Positions 44,967 to 53,342 of a stretch of 64,000 bases of DNA are shown in pieces. The DNA lies in contig NZ_RQVV01000053.1 of NCBI RefSeq assembly GCF_009295515.1, positions 310,001 to 374,000 of the forward strand, in the 5' to 3' direction. The position numbers and the translations under genes are program-made. The stretch's first letter is position 1. Each line of letters begins with the position of its first letter. This DNA comes from Erwinia endophytica (lineage in GTDB: Bacteria; Pseudomonadota; Gammaproteobacteria; Enterobacterales; Enterobacteriaceae). Under the pieces are notes generated by a model. That model had not been told where the DNA came from. It ran no database searches and saw only the letters and a program-made list of their open reading frames with translations.

Positions 44967-45698
44967 CTAAGGTAGAGTAATAATTCCTGTTCGAATCGCC
45001 TTGATGACAACATCATTCCGGCGATTTACCCCAAATTTATTTCGCAAATTAGAAATATGGAAATTAACACCGGCTTCACTAATATTCAAGATCCGACTAA
45101 TCTCCCTCGTCGTTTTCCCAGCGACCATCCAACGTAAACAGTCTAATTCACGCACTGTTAATTGTGGTGCTGCTTCATCAAGTACGGCCTCCATAGTGAT
45201 ATAAGCACTCATGGCATCACAGACAACATCACGTAGCAAGGAAAGACTACTCAGATTATGTTTAATATCTTGCAAGAAATTCTGTCCTGGCAAGTCATCA
45301 CGTACACAGGTCAGCATCCCCACCTCACCCGAGAGGCCATGAATTGGTAGAGTAACGCCAGCACGCAAACCGAAAGAAGACGCTTCTTCATAGAGCCTCT
45401 TTTGCTCTATAGTTTGAAATGATTGGTGTTGCCAAACAAAGGGGCTCATTGATTTAAAACAGTGGGTGACTGTTGGATCATTCGAGCGTAAGTTCTGACT
45501 ATCATAGTACTTACGCCACTCTTCTGGGTAAGTGCTGTGTAGAAAGATGCCTGAGTTTATCACGCCAGGCTTGGGGAAAATGGCATATAAAAACCGCTCA
45601 AATCCCAGCGACTTTACTGCCTGATCAACTTGTAACATGACCTCATCTTTGGATGAGGCATTCGCGAATGCCTCAAATTGAGCAAAGATAGTATGCAT
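44967..45698 (-). CDS. LuxR-family AHL-type quorum-sensing regulator (orphan)
   Basis: A 243-residue regulator with an N-terminal autoinducer-binding domain and a C-terminal LuxR helix-turn-helix (LTVRELDCLRWMVAGKTTREISRILNISEAGVNFHISN). The ligand-pocket residues invariant in TraR/LuxR are all present: Trp61, Tyr65, Asp74, Pro75, Trp89 and Gly114. It should therefore bind an acyl-homoserine lactone. GAGGG six bases before ATG 45698 sets the start; a TTG seven codons upstream is less likely. No luxI lies nearby, so it is an orphan (solo). It faces the opposite way to the decayed biosynthetic genes. Confidence 0.88.
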   Translation of the reverse strand: MHTIFAQFEAFANASSKDEVMLQVDQAVKSLGFERFLYAIFPKPGVINSGIFLHSTYPEEWRKYYDSQNLRSNDPTVTHCFKSMSPFVWQHQSFQTIEQKRLYEEASSFGLRAGVTLPIHGLSGEVGMLTCVRDDLPGQNFLQDIKHNLSSLSLLRDVVCDAMSAYITMEAVLDEAAPQLTVRELDCLRWMVAGKTTREISRILNISEAGVNFHISNLRNKFGVNRRNDVVIKAIRTGIITLP

Positions 45699-45823
45699 AA
45701 AATCCCTCTTTATTGACAACTTTCCATAAAAAAACTAGCCAATCAATATCTATAAATAATCATCTTATAAAATCAGTATGTAAACAAAGTTTTGAATCGC
45801 CATGGATAATCTAAATAGCTGTT

Positions 45824-46305
45824 TGATCTTACCCGCGAACAATGGACACAGCCCTAAGCGAGGTTCTGGTTTTCAAACTGTTCCGGACTGAGACCGTCAC
45901 ACGCACTGTGACGACGCCAGCGATTGTCATCGCACTCGATATAATTAAATACTGTCGTTCGCATCATTTCACGGCTGGCAAAGCGTTCTCCGTGGATGCA
46001 TTCCACCTTCAGTGAATGAAAGAAGCTTTCCACACAGGCATTATCATAGCAGCACCCTTTTGCACTCATGCTGCCATGCAGATTATACCGTTGCAGTAAC
46101 GCCTGATAATCCAGTGAGCAGTACTGACTTCCCCGGTCGGTGTGAACAATGACCTTTTCCGGGCGTTTACGCCGCCAGTGTGCCATCTGCAAGGCATCAC
46201 AGACCCGTTGTGCCGTCATTCGTGATGACATCGACCAGCCGATAACGGCACGGGACCACAGGTCAATGACCACTGCCAGGTACAACCAGCCTTCATCTGT
46301 ACGTA
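45824..46305 (-). mobile_element. 3' part of an IS3 element (orfB C-terminal half)
   Basis: The frame ending at 45854 (with about 150 codons open) matches the C-terminus of IS3 OrfB from memory: [48 protein letters not shown] (catalytic Glu) and EQFENQNLA at the end. The right terminal repeat TGATCTTACCC is at 45824-45834. The orfB 5' half and orfA are missing: at about 46305 the sequence changes to the 3' end of a group II intron. Confidence 0.85.
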
Positions 46306-46372
46306 GTAGAGTAAGAGGCAGGGCTTATTTCCCTGCCTCTCCTCTCCGAACCGGACGTGCACCTTTCAGCGA
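46306..46372 (-). mobile_element. 3' end (domains V-VI) of a group II intron inserted in IS3 orfB
   Basis: On the minus strand CGCTGAAAGGTGCACGTCCG continuing into GTTC looks like the GAAA-capped 3' half of domain V. It is followed by a 9-bp stem GAGGCAGGG-AAATAAG-CCCTGCCTC (46315-46339) like domain VI and a short tail ending CTCTAC. The intron end joins IS3 orfB exactly where the coding frame resumes. The intron body and its maturase gene are absent, and the 5' half of domain V is already lost. Confidence 0.65.
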
Positions 46373-46491
46373 TTGCTGGTAAAAAGAAAATCGAACCAGC
46401 TTGACCAGCAAATGGGTATGGCTTCGAGTGGTTTTTAGTAAACGAGGGTGAACGTGGAAGAAGGGATAACCAACTGATAGAAATGCAGAAG

Positions 46492-46513
46492 GCAGACGTC
46501 AGTGAACGTCTGC
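46492..46513 (-). terminator. Hairpin downstream of tRNA-Asn
   Basis: GCAGACGT and ACGTCTGC pair around a 6-base loop, 11 bp after the tRNA 3' end. The T-run is weak (CTTCTGCATTTC), so termination is likely but not certain. Confidence 0.55.
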
Positions 46514-46524
46514 TTCCATTAATA

Positions 46525-46600
46525 TGGCTCCTCTGACTGGACTCGAACCAGTGACATACGGATTAACAGTCCGCCGTTCTACCGACTGAACTACAGAGGA
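46525..46600 (-). tRNA. tRNA-Asn (anticodon GTT)
   Basis: A 76-nt tRNA with a full cloverleaf: acceptor TCCTCTG/CAGAGGA, D arm, anticodon loop CTGTTAA, T arm GGTTCGAGTCC and encoded CCA. It appears identical to E. coli tRNA-Asn from memory. Asn tRNA genes are common integration sites, and the decayed island lies on its 3' side. In E. coli cbl and nac also lie beside asn tRNA genes. Confidence 0.98.
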
Positions 46601-46618
46601 ATCGGTTTAGTGGGGCGC

Positions 46619-46647
46619 ATGTTAGCGATGAGCCTGCTTAATGTCAA
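46619..46647 (-). promoter_or_regulatory. Sigma-70 promoter of the tRNA-Asn gene
   Basis: On the minus strand a consensus -35 TTGACA and a -10 TAACAT are separated by exactly 17 bp, followed by a GC-rich discriminator GCGCCCC as expected for stringently controlled stable RNA genes. Confidence 0.85.
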
Positions 46648-47108
46648 AGGCGTAATGTCATTTTTCGGTGCGTTTGCTGGTAAAACCAGCGATCCGCTGG
46701 ATTTTCCATCCAGGTGCTCAACAGGCAATCTCTTGCGTTAGATCCCACTTTGCAGGGAATCGATGACTGATGTTAGAGGTGTGTCAAATTTTTGTTGTTT
46801 GAATATTTTAAAACAGGCGTTTCGGTGATTTTATATTAAAAATTTCAAAAAACTTTATTTTGAAATAAATAAACTTACCTGTTTTTATCCCAGGGAAAGA
46901 AGGTAAATCTAAAATAGAGATTTAAATATAAAATATTGATTTTAATTAAAAAATAATAATTTTTTTAGCAGTAATGCTGATTTTATCTTAAGTGTGACTC
47001 CTCCGATGTTTTAATCAAGTCGTTGGTGAAGTTGAGTGAATGTAAAAGATATTTTTCATTCGTTGTCCCAGCCAGCCTGCGCATACTCACGATAAAAAGG
47101 GTTCTGTC
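46648..47108. other. AT-rich region upstream of the sugar ABC operon
   Basis: About 460 bp without a gene. The part from 46800 to 46980 is almost entirely A and T. It should hold the promoter of the importer operon. I found no convincing palindromic operator or CRP site. Confidence 0.5.
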
Positions 47109-48032
47109 ATGAACGTAAAAAAAACGATTTTAGTGTCGTTGTTAGTGTGTATGTTGCCCGTCTCAGTACTGGCGAAAGATGTACAGGTCGGTATCTCTAT
47201 GGCGCTGTTTGATGACAATTTTCTCACTATCGTCCGCAATGCGATGCAAACAGAAATGGACAAAGAACAGGTCAAAGGGCAGATCGAGGATGCAAAAGGC
47301 GATGTCTCGCAGCAACTCCAGCAGGTACAGAATTTTATCGGTCAGGGCGTTGATGCCATCATCGTCAACCCGGTTGATACCAACGCGGTGAAACCTATTA
47401 TCGACCAGGCCAGCAAAGCCGGCGTACCACTGGTATTTGTTAATCGTCAACCAGAAGGACAGTTACCCGACAAAATGGCTTATGTCGGGTCCGATTCTGT
47501 GCTGGCCGGACGGCTACAGATGGAGGCGTTGGCGAAAGAGATGAATTACAAAGGCCATGTCGCCATTCTGCTGGGTGACCTTGCTAATGAATCCACCCGC
47601 AAACGTACCGCTGGGGTAAAAGCGGTGGTGGCTAAATACCCAGGTCTGAAAGTGATTCAGGAACAAACCGCAAAATTTACCCGTAATGATGCAGTTGATG
47701 TGGTCAGCAACTGGCTAACCGCTGGAGATGATATCCAGGCAATTGCTGCCAACAATGATGAAATGGCGATCGGCGCGCTACAGGCACTGGGTAAAAATCA
47801 GGTTCATGTGCTGGTGGCGGGCGTCGATGGGACACCGGATGCGTTACCGATGATCAAAAACGGCAAGATGGTCGCTACCGTCTTCCAGGATGGTCAGGGG
47901 CAGGGCAAAGGCGCCGTACAGACGGCGGTGAAGCTGGCTAAAGGGGAGCCGGTGCAGAAGATGATTGATATCCCGTTCCAACTGATAACCAAAGATAATA
48001 TGGCGCAGTTCACCAACATGAACCACAAATAA
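47109..48032 (+). CDS. Periplasmic sugar-binding protein, inositol/ribose type
   Basis: A 307-residue type I (RbsB-like) binding protein with a signal peptide cleaved after VLA. Conserved parts are GISMALFDDNFLTIVRNAM, IIVNPVDTNAVKPIIDQASKAGVPLVFVNRQP and AGVDGTPDALPMIKNGKMVATVFQDG. The DDNFLTIVRNAM and FVNRQP patterns are most like myo-inositol or rhizopine-binding relatives (IatA/IbpA/MocB), but specificity cannot be fixed from sequence. First gene of a three-gene importer. Confidence 0.85.
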   Translation: MNVKKTILVSLLVCMLPVSVLAKDVQVGISMALFDDNFLTIVRNAMQTEMDKEQVKGQIEDAKGDVSQQLQQVQNFIGQGVDAIIVNPVDTNAVKPIIDQASKAGVPLVFVNRQPEGQLPDKMAYVGSDSVLAGRLQMEALAKEMNYKGHVAILLGDLANESTRKRTAGVKAVVAKYPGLKVIQEQTAKFTRNDAVDVVSNWLTAGDDIQAIAANNDEMAIGALQALGKNQVHVLVAGVDGTPDALPMIKNGKMVATVFQDGQGQGKGAVQTAVKLAKGEPVQKMIDIPFQLITKDNMAQFTNMNHK

Positions 48033-48054
48033 CCCGGATGTACGGAGGTGAAGA

Positions 48055-49560
48055 ATGGCCGCATATGCGCTTGAAGCCGAAGGCATCAGCAAGTTTTTTC
48101 CGGGAGTGAAGGCGCTGAGTAACGTCTCGTTACGCGTCAGGGCCGGAACCGTCCATGCGCTGATGGGTGAAAATGGCGCGGGTAAATCCACTTTAATGAA
48201 ATGCCTGATCGGGATTTATCGCCCCGATCAGGGCACGATCCGCGTTAAAGGGGAGCTGGTACAGTTTCAGGATACGATGGACGCGCTGCGTTCAGGTATC
48301 TCGATGATCCATCAGGAACTCAACCTGGTACCGTCTATGACGGTGGCCGAGAACATCTGGTTGGGGCGTGAGCCGATGAAATTCGGCTTTGTTGACCATG
48401 CCAGGCTGAACAAACAGACCAACGATCTGCTGAGTAAGCTCAATATTCGCCTGTCGCCGGGACAACGGGTCGGTGAACTGAGCATCGCTGCTCAGCAGAT
48501 GGTCGAGATTGCCAGGGCGGTATCCTGGAACGCTGACGTGGTTATCATGGATGAACCGACCTCGACGCTGACTGAAACGGAGGTCTCTCATCTGTTTGCC
48601 ATCATCCGTGACCTCAGAACGCAGGGGAAAGCCATCATTTATATCAGCCACAAAATGGATGAGATCTTTAGCATTACTGATGAAGTCAGTGTGTTTCGTG
48701 ACGGTAGTTGGGTGGGGAGCGATAAAACCAGCCATTACACGCGTCAGTCGCTGATCGCTCAGATGGTCGGGCGTGAACTGACCCAACTGTTCCCGAAATT
48801 CAACAATGACATCGGTGAAGATGTGCTGACCGTGCGTAATGTGCGGCGTAAGGATGTATTCCACGACATCAGCTTTAGTGTCCGCCGTGGCGAAATTCTT
48901 GGCGTGGCCGGGCTGGTTGGGGCAGGTCGCAGTGAGGTGATGGAAAGCCTGTTCGGGATGAGCCGCATCGACGGCGGTGAAATTCTGATTGACGGCGTCC
49001 CCACCACCATTGATGCACCGTCGACGGCCATTGAGAAAGGACTGGCGTTCCTGACCGAGGATCGGAAGAAATCCGGGTTGTTTCTGGTGTTGTCAGTGAT
49101 GGAGAACATGAGCATTGTCAACATGCCGGAGTACAGCAGTAAGGCGGGGTTCGTCAGCCATGTGCAGATGGCGAAAGATTGCATGGAGCAAATCCGCCGT
49201 CTGAATATTAAAACCCCCACCATGGACCAGATTATTAATAACCTCAGCGGCGGTAACCAACAGAAGGTGTTAATTGCCCGTTGGTTGTTGGCGCAACCGA
49301 AAGTACTGATCCTCGATGAGCCGACACGCGGTATCGATGTTGGCGCTAAGGCAGAGATCTATCGGCTGATAAGCGAACTGGCGAACCGTGGCGTCGCCAT
49401 CATTATGGTCTCCTCAGAATTGCCCGAAATTCTGGGTATGAGTGACCGGATAATGGTGATGCACCGCGGTCGTATCACTGGCATCCTCACTAAAGACGAG
49501 GCTGATCAAGAAACCATTTTGTCCCTGGCATCCGACGAAGGGCGTGAGGTTAAGGTATGA
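48055..49560 (+). CDS. Sugar ABC importer ATPase, duplicated domain (RbsA/MglA type)
   Basis: A 501-residue protein with two ABC domains. The first has Walker A GENGAGKSTLMKCL, signature LSIAAQQMVEIARAV and Walker B VIMDEPTSTL; the second has a degenerate Walker A (GLVGAGRSEVMESLFG), LSGGNQQKVLIARWL and LILDEPTRGIDVGAKAEIY. The CUT2 family shares this design. GGAGGTG precedes the ATG. It overlaps the permease start by 4 bp. Confidence 0.93.
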   Translation: MAAYALEAEGISKFFPGVKALSNVSLRVRAGTVHALMGENGAGKSTLMKCLIGIYRPDQGTIRVKGELVQFQDTMDALRSGISMIHQELNLVPSMTVAENIWLGREPMKFGFVDHARLNKQTNDLLSKLNIRLSPGQRVGELSIAAQQMVEIARAVSWNADVVIMDEPTSTLTETEVSHLFAIIRDLRTQGKAIIYISHKMDEIFSITDEVSVFRDGSWVGSDKTSHYTRQSLIAQMVGRELTQLFPKFNNDIGEDVLTVRNVRRKDVFHDISFSVRRGEILGVAGLVGAGRSEVMESLFGMSRIDGGEILIDGVPTTIDAPSTAIEKGLAFLTEDRKKSGLFLVLSVMENMSIVNMPEYSSKAGFVSHVQMAKDCMEQIRRLNIKTPTMDQIINNLSGGNQQKVLIARWLLAQPKVLILDEPTRGIDVGAKAEIYRLISELANRGVAIIMVSSELPEILGMSDRIMVMHRGRITGILTKDEADQETILSLASDEGREVKV

Positions 49561-50588
49561 GTGACGCAAAAATGACGACGCAACCCGCGGTTCAGTCGAC
49601 ATCATTACTCGGTAATTTAAACAGTAAGCTGCCGAAAGACACCGGTATCTTTATGGTGATGGTTGGTATTGCGCTGATTTTTGAAGTCTTCGGCTGGTAT
49701 GTACGCGATCAATCCTTTCTGCTGAATCCTAACCGGTTGGTACTGATTATTCTGCAGGTCGCGATTATCGGCATCATTGCCGTCGGAGTGACTCAGGTCA
49801 TAATCACCACGGGGATTGATTTGTCCTCCGGATCGGTTATTGCGTTGACGGCGGTGGTGGCGGCCAGTCTGGCGCAGACTTCAGACAGCCTGTCGCCGAT
49901 GTTTCCCTCATTGGTTAATCTGCCTGCGATAGTGCCGATTGTCGCCGGCATTGGCGTCGGCCTGATCTGTGGTGTGGTCAATGGCGTGTTGATAACCCGC
50001 ACCGGTATTCCTCCCTTTATTGCCACATTAGGGATGATGGTGTCGGCTCGTGGGTTGGCGCAATACTACACACGGGGTAATCCAGTCAGTTTCCTGTCTG
50101 ATGGCTTCACCTCGATTGGCCAGGGGGCAATGCCCGTGATTATTTTCCTGGTGGTGGCGGTTATTTTCCATATAGCGCTGAAATATACGCGTTATGGCAA
50201 ATATGTTTACGCTATCGGCGGTAACATGACCTCGGCGAAGGTTTCAGGGATCAATGTTAATAAATATCTGGTAGTGGTTTATACCATCGCCGGTGGTCTG
50301 TCAGGACTGGCCGGCGTGGTTCTGGCGGCGCGTGTCAGTAGCGGGCAGTCCAGTATGGGAGTCTCCTATGAACTGGATGCGATTGCCGCCGCAGTGATTG
50401 GCGGCAGCAGTCTGATGGGGGGCGTGGGGCGGATTACCGGTACGCTGATTGGGGCGGTAATTCTTGGCCTGATTAAAAGTGGTTTCACCTTTGTCGGCGT
50501 TGACGCCTATATCCAGGATATTATTAAAGGGGTCATTATTGTCGCCGCGGTTTCCATTGATATGTATCGTAACCGTCAGCAGCGTTGA
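49557..50588 (+). CDS. Sugar ABC importer permease (RbsC type)
   Basis: A 343-residue CUT2 permease with eight to ten hydrophobic segments. Family motifs are VGVTQVIITTGIDLSSGSVIALTAVVAA, FIATLGMMVSARGLAQYYTRG and ELDAIAAAVIGGSSLMGGVGRITGTLIGA. ATGA overlap with the ATPase indicates coupling. No catabolic gene or repressor accompanies the operon. A strong terminator follows. Confidence 0.93.
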   Translation: MSDAKMTTQPAVQSTSLLGNLNSKLPKDTGIFMVMVGIALIFEVFGWYVRDQSFLLNPNRLVLIILQVAIIGIIAVGVTQVIITTGIDLSSGSVIALTAVVAASLAQTSDSLSPMFPSLVNLPAIVPIVAGIGVGLICGVVNGVLITRTGIPPFIATLGMMVSARGLAQYYTRGNPVSFLSDGFTSIGQGAMPVIIFLVVAVIFHIALKYTRYGKYVYAIGGNMTSAKVSGINVNKYLVVVYTIAGGLSGLAGVVLAARVSSGQSSMGVSYELDAIAAAVIGGSSLMGGVGRITGTLIGAVILGLIKSGFTFVGVDAYIQDIIKGVIIVAAVSIDMYRNRQQR

Positions 50589-50612
50589 ATATATCTTGCT
50601 GCAAGCGATCTC

Positions 50613-50645
50613 AAGGCCGGTGCCGCACAACACCGGCCTTTTTGT
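50613..50645 (+). terminator. Terminator of the sugar ABC operon
   Basis: AAGGCCGGTG and CACCGGCCTT form a perfect 10-bp stem with an 8-base loop, followed by TTT, 24 bp after the permease stop. Confidence 0.85.
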
Positions 50646-50740
50646 CGGATAGCGTACCTGGTCGCCTCTATTTATACCAGCTGAAACACCGCGAAATACG
50701 CCATTGGTAGCGTTTACATGCACACCCTGATGGCAATTTT

Positions 50741-50757
50741 TGCACCAGTGCGGTGCA
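50741..50757. promoter_or_regulatory. NtrC (NRI) binding site upstream of nac
   Basis: TGCACCAGTGCGGTGCA is a near-perfect NtrC dyad (TGCACC-N5-GGTGCA), centred about 160 bp upstream of the predicted nac start point, a normal enhancer distance. A poorer second copy begins at 50719. Confidence 0.85.
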
Positions 50758-50885
50758 GTCATTGATCCTCTTGTTAGCGGCAAAATATGAAAAATTATGA
50801 TTACTCCTTGAAGGATAATCAGATTCTCTTATTTTACCGCCTGTTAGCCATAAGCAGAGCCTGTTAAACGTTATCTGGAAGATTC

Positions 50886-50901
50886 TGGCACGACGCTTGC
50901 A
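50886..50901 (+). promoter_or_regulatory. Sigma-54 promoter of nac
   Basis: TGGCAC-GACGC-TTGCA matches the sigma-54 -24/-12 consensus at every key position (GG-N10-GC), predicting transcription from about 50912, 70 bp before the nac ATG. Confidence 0.92.
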
Positions 50902-50981
50902 ATTCTCTTTTCGTACCAGAGTGAAAACTTATTTCTTACCGCCAGTGACAATGGCATTCGGGGATCCGTGACGGAGGCAAA

Positions 50982-51899
50982 ATGAACTTAAGACGACTCA
51001 AATATTTCGTGAAAATCGTCGACATCGGCAGCCTGACCCAGGCAGCAGAGGTCTTGCATATTGCACAACCAGCGCTCAGTCAGCAGGTCGCAACCCTGGA
51101 GAATGAGTTGGATCAGCAGTTGCTGATCCGCACTAAGCGTGGGGTGACGCCAACCGAAGCCGGTAAGATCCTCTATGCACATGCCCGTACTATTCTGCGC
51201 CAGTGTGAGCAGGCACAGACAGCGGTTATCAATGCGGGGCAGTCACTGAACGGACAGGTTTCCATTGGGCTGGCTCCTGGGACTGCCGCTTCATCGCTGA
51301 CCATGCCTCTGCTGCAAACCGTACGTGAGCAGTTCCCCGAGATACTGGTTTATTTACATGAAAACAGCGGGTCTTCGTTAAACGAAAAAGTGATGAATGG
51401 CCAGCTTGACATGGCAGTACTTTACGATGGTGCGCCGACGGCGGGTATTACCAGCATACCGCTAATGAAAGAAGAACTTTATCTGGTTGGCGCCACTGAC
51501 AGCCCGGGCCAGAATATCGACCTGGCGGATGTCGCCCAGATGAATCTGTTCCTGCCGCGTGACTACAGTGCGGTGCGTAAACGGGTCGATGAAGCTTTCT
51601 CGTTGCGCCGTCTAAGCGCCCGCATCATTGGCGAGATCGAATCCATTTCCACGCTGACTGCGGCTGTTTCCAGCGGAATGGGCGTGACCGTGTTGCCAGA
51701 ATCCGCCGCCCGGGTGCTGGTCAGTTCGACCAATGCCTGGATGTCGCGCATCAACAGCCCGACGCTGAATCTGCCTTTATCACTGAATGTTTCCGCGCGT
51801 TTACCGTTGTCGCCATCAGCACAGGCGGTAAAAAATATTCTGCTGTCGCTGCTGAATAAGCCTGTTGTGGAAGACCGCGAACTGATGTTAGTGAGTTAA
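50982..51899 (+). CDS. nac: Nitrogen assimilation control regulator Nac (LysR family)
   Basis: A 305-residue LysR-type regulator that couples sigma-70 genes to nitrogen limitation without needing a co-inducer. The N-terminus RRLKYFVKIVDIGSLTQAAEVLHIAQPALSQQVATLE and the stretch FLPRDYSAVRKRVDEAFSLRRLSARIIGEIESI are nearly the Klebsiella Nac sequence. GGAGG precedes the ATG. The upstream sigma-54 promoter and NtrC dyad are as in Klebsiella and E. coli. Position next to cbl and tRNA-Asn is conserved. Confidence 0.96.
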   Translation: MNLRRLKYFVKIVDIGSLTQAAEVLHIAQPALSQQVATLENELDQQLLIRTKRGVTPTEAGKILYAHARTILRQCEQAQTAVINAGQSLNGQVSIGLAPGTAASSLTMPLLQTVREQFPEILVYLHENSGSSLNEKVMNGQLDMAVLYDGAPTAGITSIPLMKEELYLVGATDSPGQNIDLADVAQMNLFLPRDYSAVRKRVDEAFSLRRLSARIIGEIESISTLTAAVSSGMGVTVLPESAARVLVSSTNAWMSRINSPTLNLPLSLNVSARLPLSPSAQAVKNILLSLLNKPVVEDRELMLVS

Positions 51900-51912
51900 C
51901 CCCTTTCTGTTG

Positions 51913-51937
51913 GGCGCGCGTTAGCGCGCCTCACTTC
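51913..51937 (+). terminator. Terminator after nac
   Basis: GGCGCGC and GCGCGCC pair around GTTA, followed by TCACTTCTT, 14 bp after the nac stop. Confidence 0.65.
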
Positions 51938-52039
51938 TTATCACTAAAAAGCATATAACACCTCTTTTTATTATTTGTTGCTATCAATTTGCGTCCTTAA
52001 CATGATGTGAACTGATCGATAACAAAGAGGGGAGCGCTT

Positions 52040-52996
52040 GTGAATTTTCAACAGCTTAAGATTATTCGGGAAGCGGCGCGTTGTGATTTTAATCTTACCG
52101 AAGTAGCTAATACTCTGTTTACTTCCCAGTCTGGTGTTAGCCGCCATATACGCGATCTGGAAGATGAGCTCGGGGTGGAGATTTTTATCCGTCGTGGCAA
52201 GCGCCTGTTGGGAATGACCGAACCGGGCAAGGCGTTGCTAACGATCACTGAACGCATCCTGGATGAAGCCGGTAAAGTTCGACGGCTGGCCGATGTGTTC
52301 ACTAACGAGTCCAGCGGTGTATTGACCATTGCCACCACGCATACCCAGGCGCGCTACAGTTTACCGAAAGTTATCAAAGCATTCCGTGTGCTTTATCCGC
52401 ATGTGCGTCTGGAGCTGAATCAGGGCTCGCCGCAGGAGATTGTTTCGATGCTGGTGACCGGAGAAGCGGATATCGGGATTGCCAGTGAGCAGGTGGTGAA
52501 CAATCCGTCGCTGGCGGCATTTCCGTGGTTCAACTGGCATCATGCCCTGTTGGTGCCGAAAGGGCACGAACTGGAACAGGAGCAGCCGGTTTCGCTGGCG
52601 GCATTAAGTCGTTATCCGCTGATAACCTACCGCCAGGGCATTACCGGGCGGTCGCGGGTGGATCGGGCATTTCACGCCGCGGATCTGACACCGGATATCG
52701 TACTGAGCGCGCAAGACAGTGATGTGGTCAAGACCTATGTAGAGTTGGGTTTGGGGGTCGGCGTGCTGGCCGATCAGGCCTGCCAACTGGATGAGCACTC
52801 CACGCTGACCCGGCTGGAAGCCAAACATCTGTTTGAATCGAACACCGTATGGCTGGGGCTGAAGCGTGGGCAGCTGCAACGTAATTATGTCTGGCAATTC
52901 CTTGAGTTGTGCAATGCCAATCTGTCGCTGGAGGAGATCAAACGTCAGGCATTGTCGATGGCAATCGAAGAACCGGTGATCGATTTTCAAATCTGA
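52040..52996 (+). CDS. cbl: LysR-family sulfur regulator Cbl
   Basis: A 318-residue CysB-like activator that turns on genes for sulfonate and taurine use when sulfate (APS) is low. MNFQQLKIIREAARCDFNLTEVANTLFTSQSGVSRHIRDLEDELG is the Cbl/CysB helix-turn-helix, and the effector domain has TTHTQARYSLPKVIKAFR and TYRQGITGRSRVDRAF. The start is GTG with GGGGAG upstream. cbl follows nac in E. coli, where Nac represses cbl; the 140-bp gap is suitable for such control. Confidence 0.95.
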   Translation: MNFQQLKIIREAARCDFNLTEVANTLFTSQSGVSRHIRDLEDELGVEIFIRRGKRLLGMTEPGKALLTITERILDEAGKVRRLADVFTNESSGVLTIATTHTQARYSLPKVIKAFRVLYPHVRLELNQGSPQEIVSMLVTGEADIGIASEQVVNNPSLAAFPWFNWHHALLVPKGHELEQEQPVSLAALSRYPLITYRQGITGRSRVDRAFHAADLTPDIVLSAQDSDVVKTYVELGLGVGVLADQACQLDEHSTLTRLEAKHLFESNTVWLGLKRGQLQRNYVWQFLELCNANLSLEEIKRQALSMAIEEPVIDFQI

Positions 52997-53342
52997 TGTT
53001 GGCGACTTAATGGCGTCCTTGTGTTAGCCAGCCAGTAACATCCATTGACCAGGTGGGGTGATACAGGGGCAAGGCTGGCTGTTTTTACCGAATCACCACT
53101 CTGCTTTCATTGACCCGCGCAATTGAAAAACCATCCCCGCTTTTGGCGCCGACTGTTTGCACGGCGGTGGTGGTTAAGTGCTGATCCTGCTATTGCGCGA
53201 GGATCCTGCGGACATCCTTACAGCATAAAATTTCGTTTGAATGCGCAAAACACGGGTGGCGGTTTCTCTGCCACCCGGCATAACGGCAGCATTGATTGCC
53301 GCGCTCAGGTTACAGTGAAAATAACCCCTACAAGGAGACACT
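52997..53342. other. Gap between cbl and the SSADH-type gene
   Basis: About 345 bp. The first 90 bp holds the cbl terminator; the remainder shows no convincing gene, and no sigma-54 promoter with correct spacing. The downstream gene's promoter must lie here. Confidence 0.5.
53026..53085 (+). terminator. Terminator after cbl with a long loop
   Basis: AGCCAGCC and GGCTGGCT form a perfect 8-bp stem separated by 39 bases, and GTTTTTA follows directly. Confidence 0.6.

Noticed and set aside
46525..46540. Possible att duplication of the tRNA-Asn 3' end bounding an island
   Set aside because: I looked for a second copy of TGGCTCCTCTGACTGG on the island side and did not see one, and there is no integrase gene. 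The island relation to the tRNA rests on position only.
53144..53161. Sigma-54-like TGGCGC ... TTTGCA before the GabD-like gene
   Set aside because: GG and GC are 12 bases apart, not 10, so sigma-54 would not be expected to recognise it.
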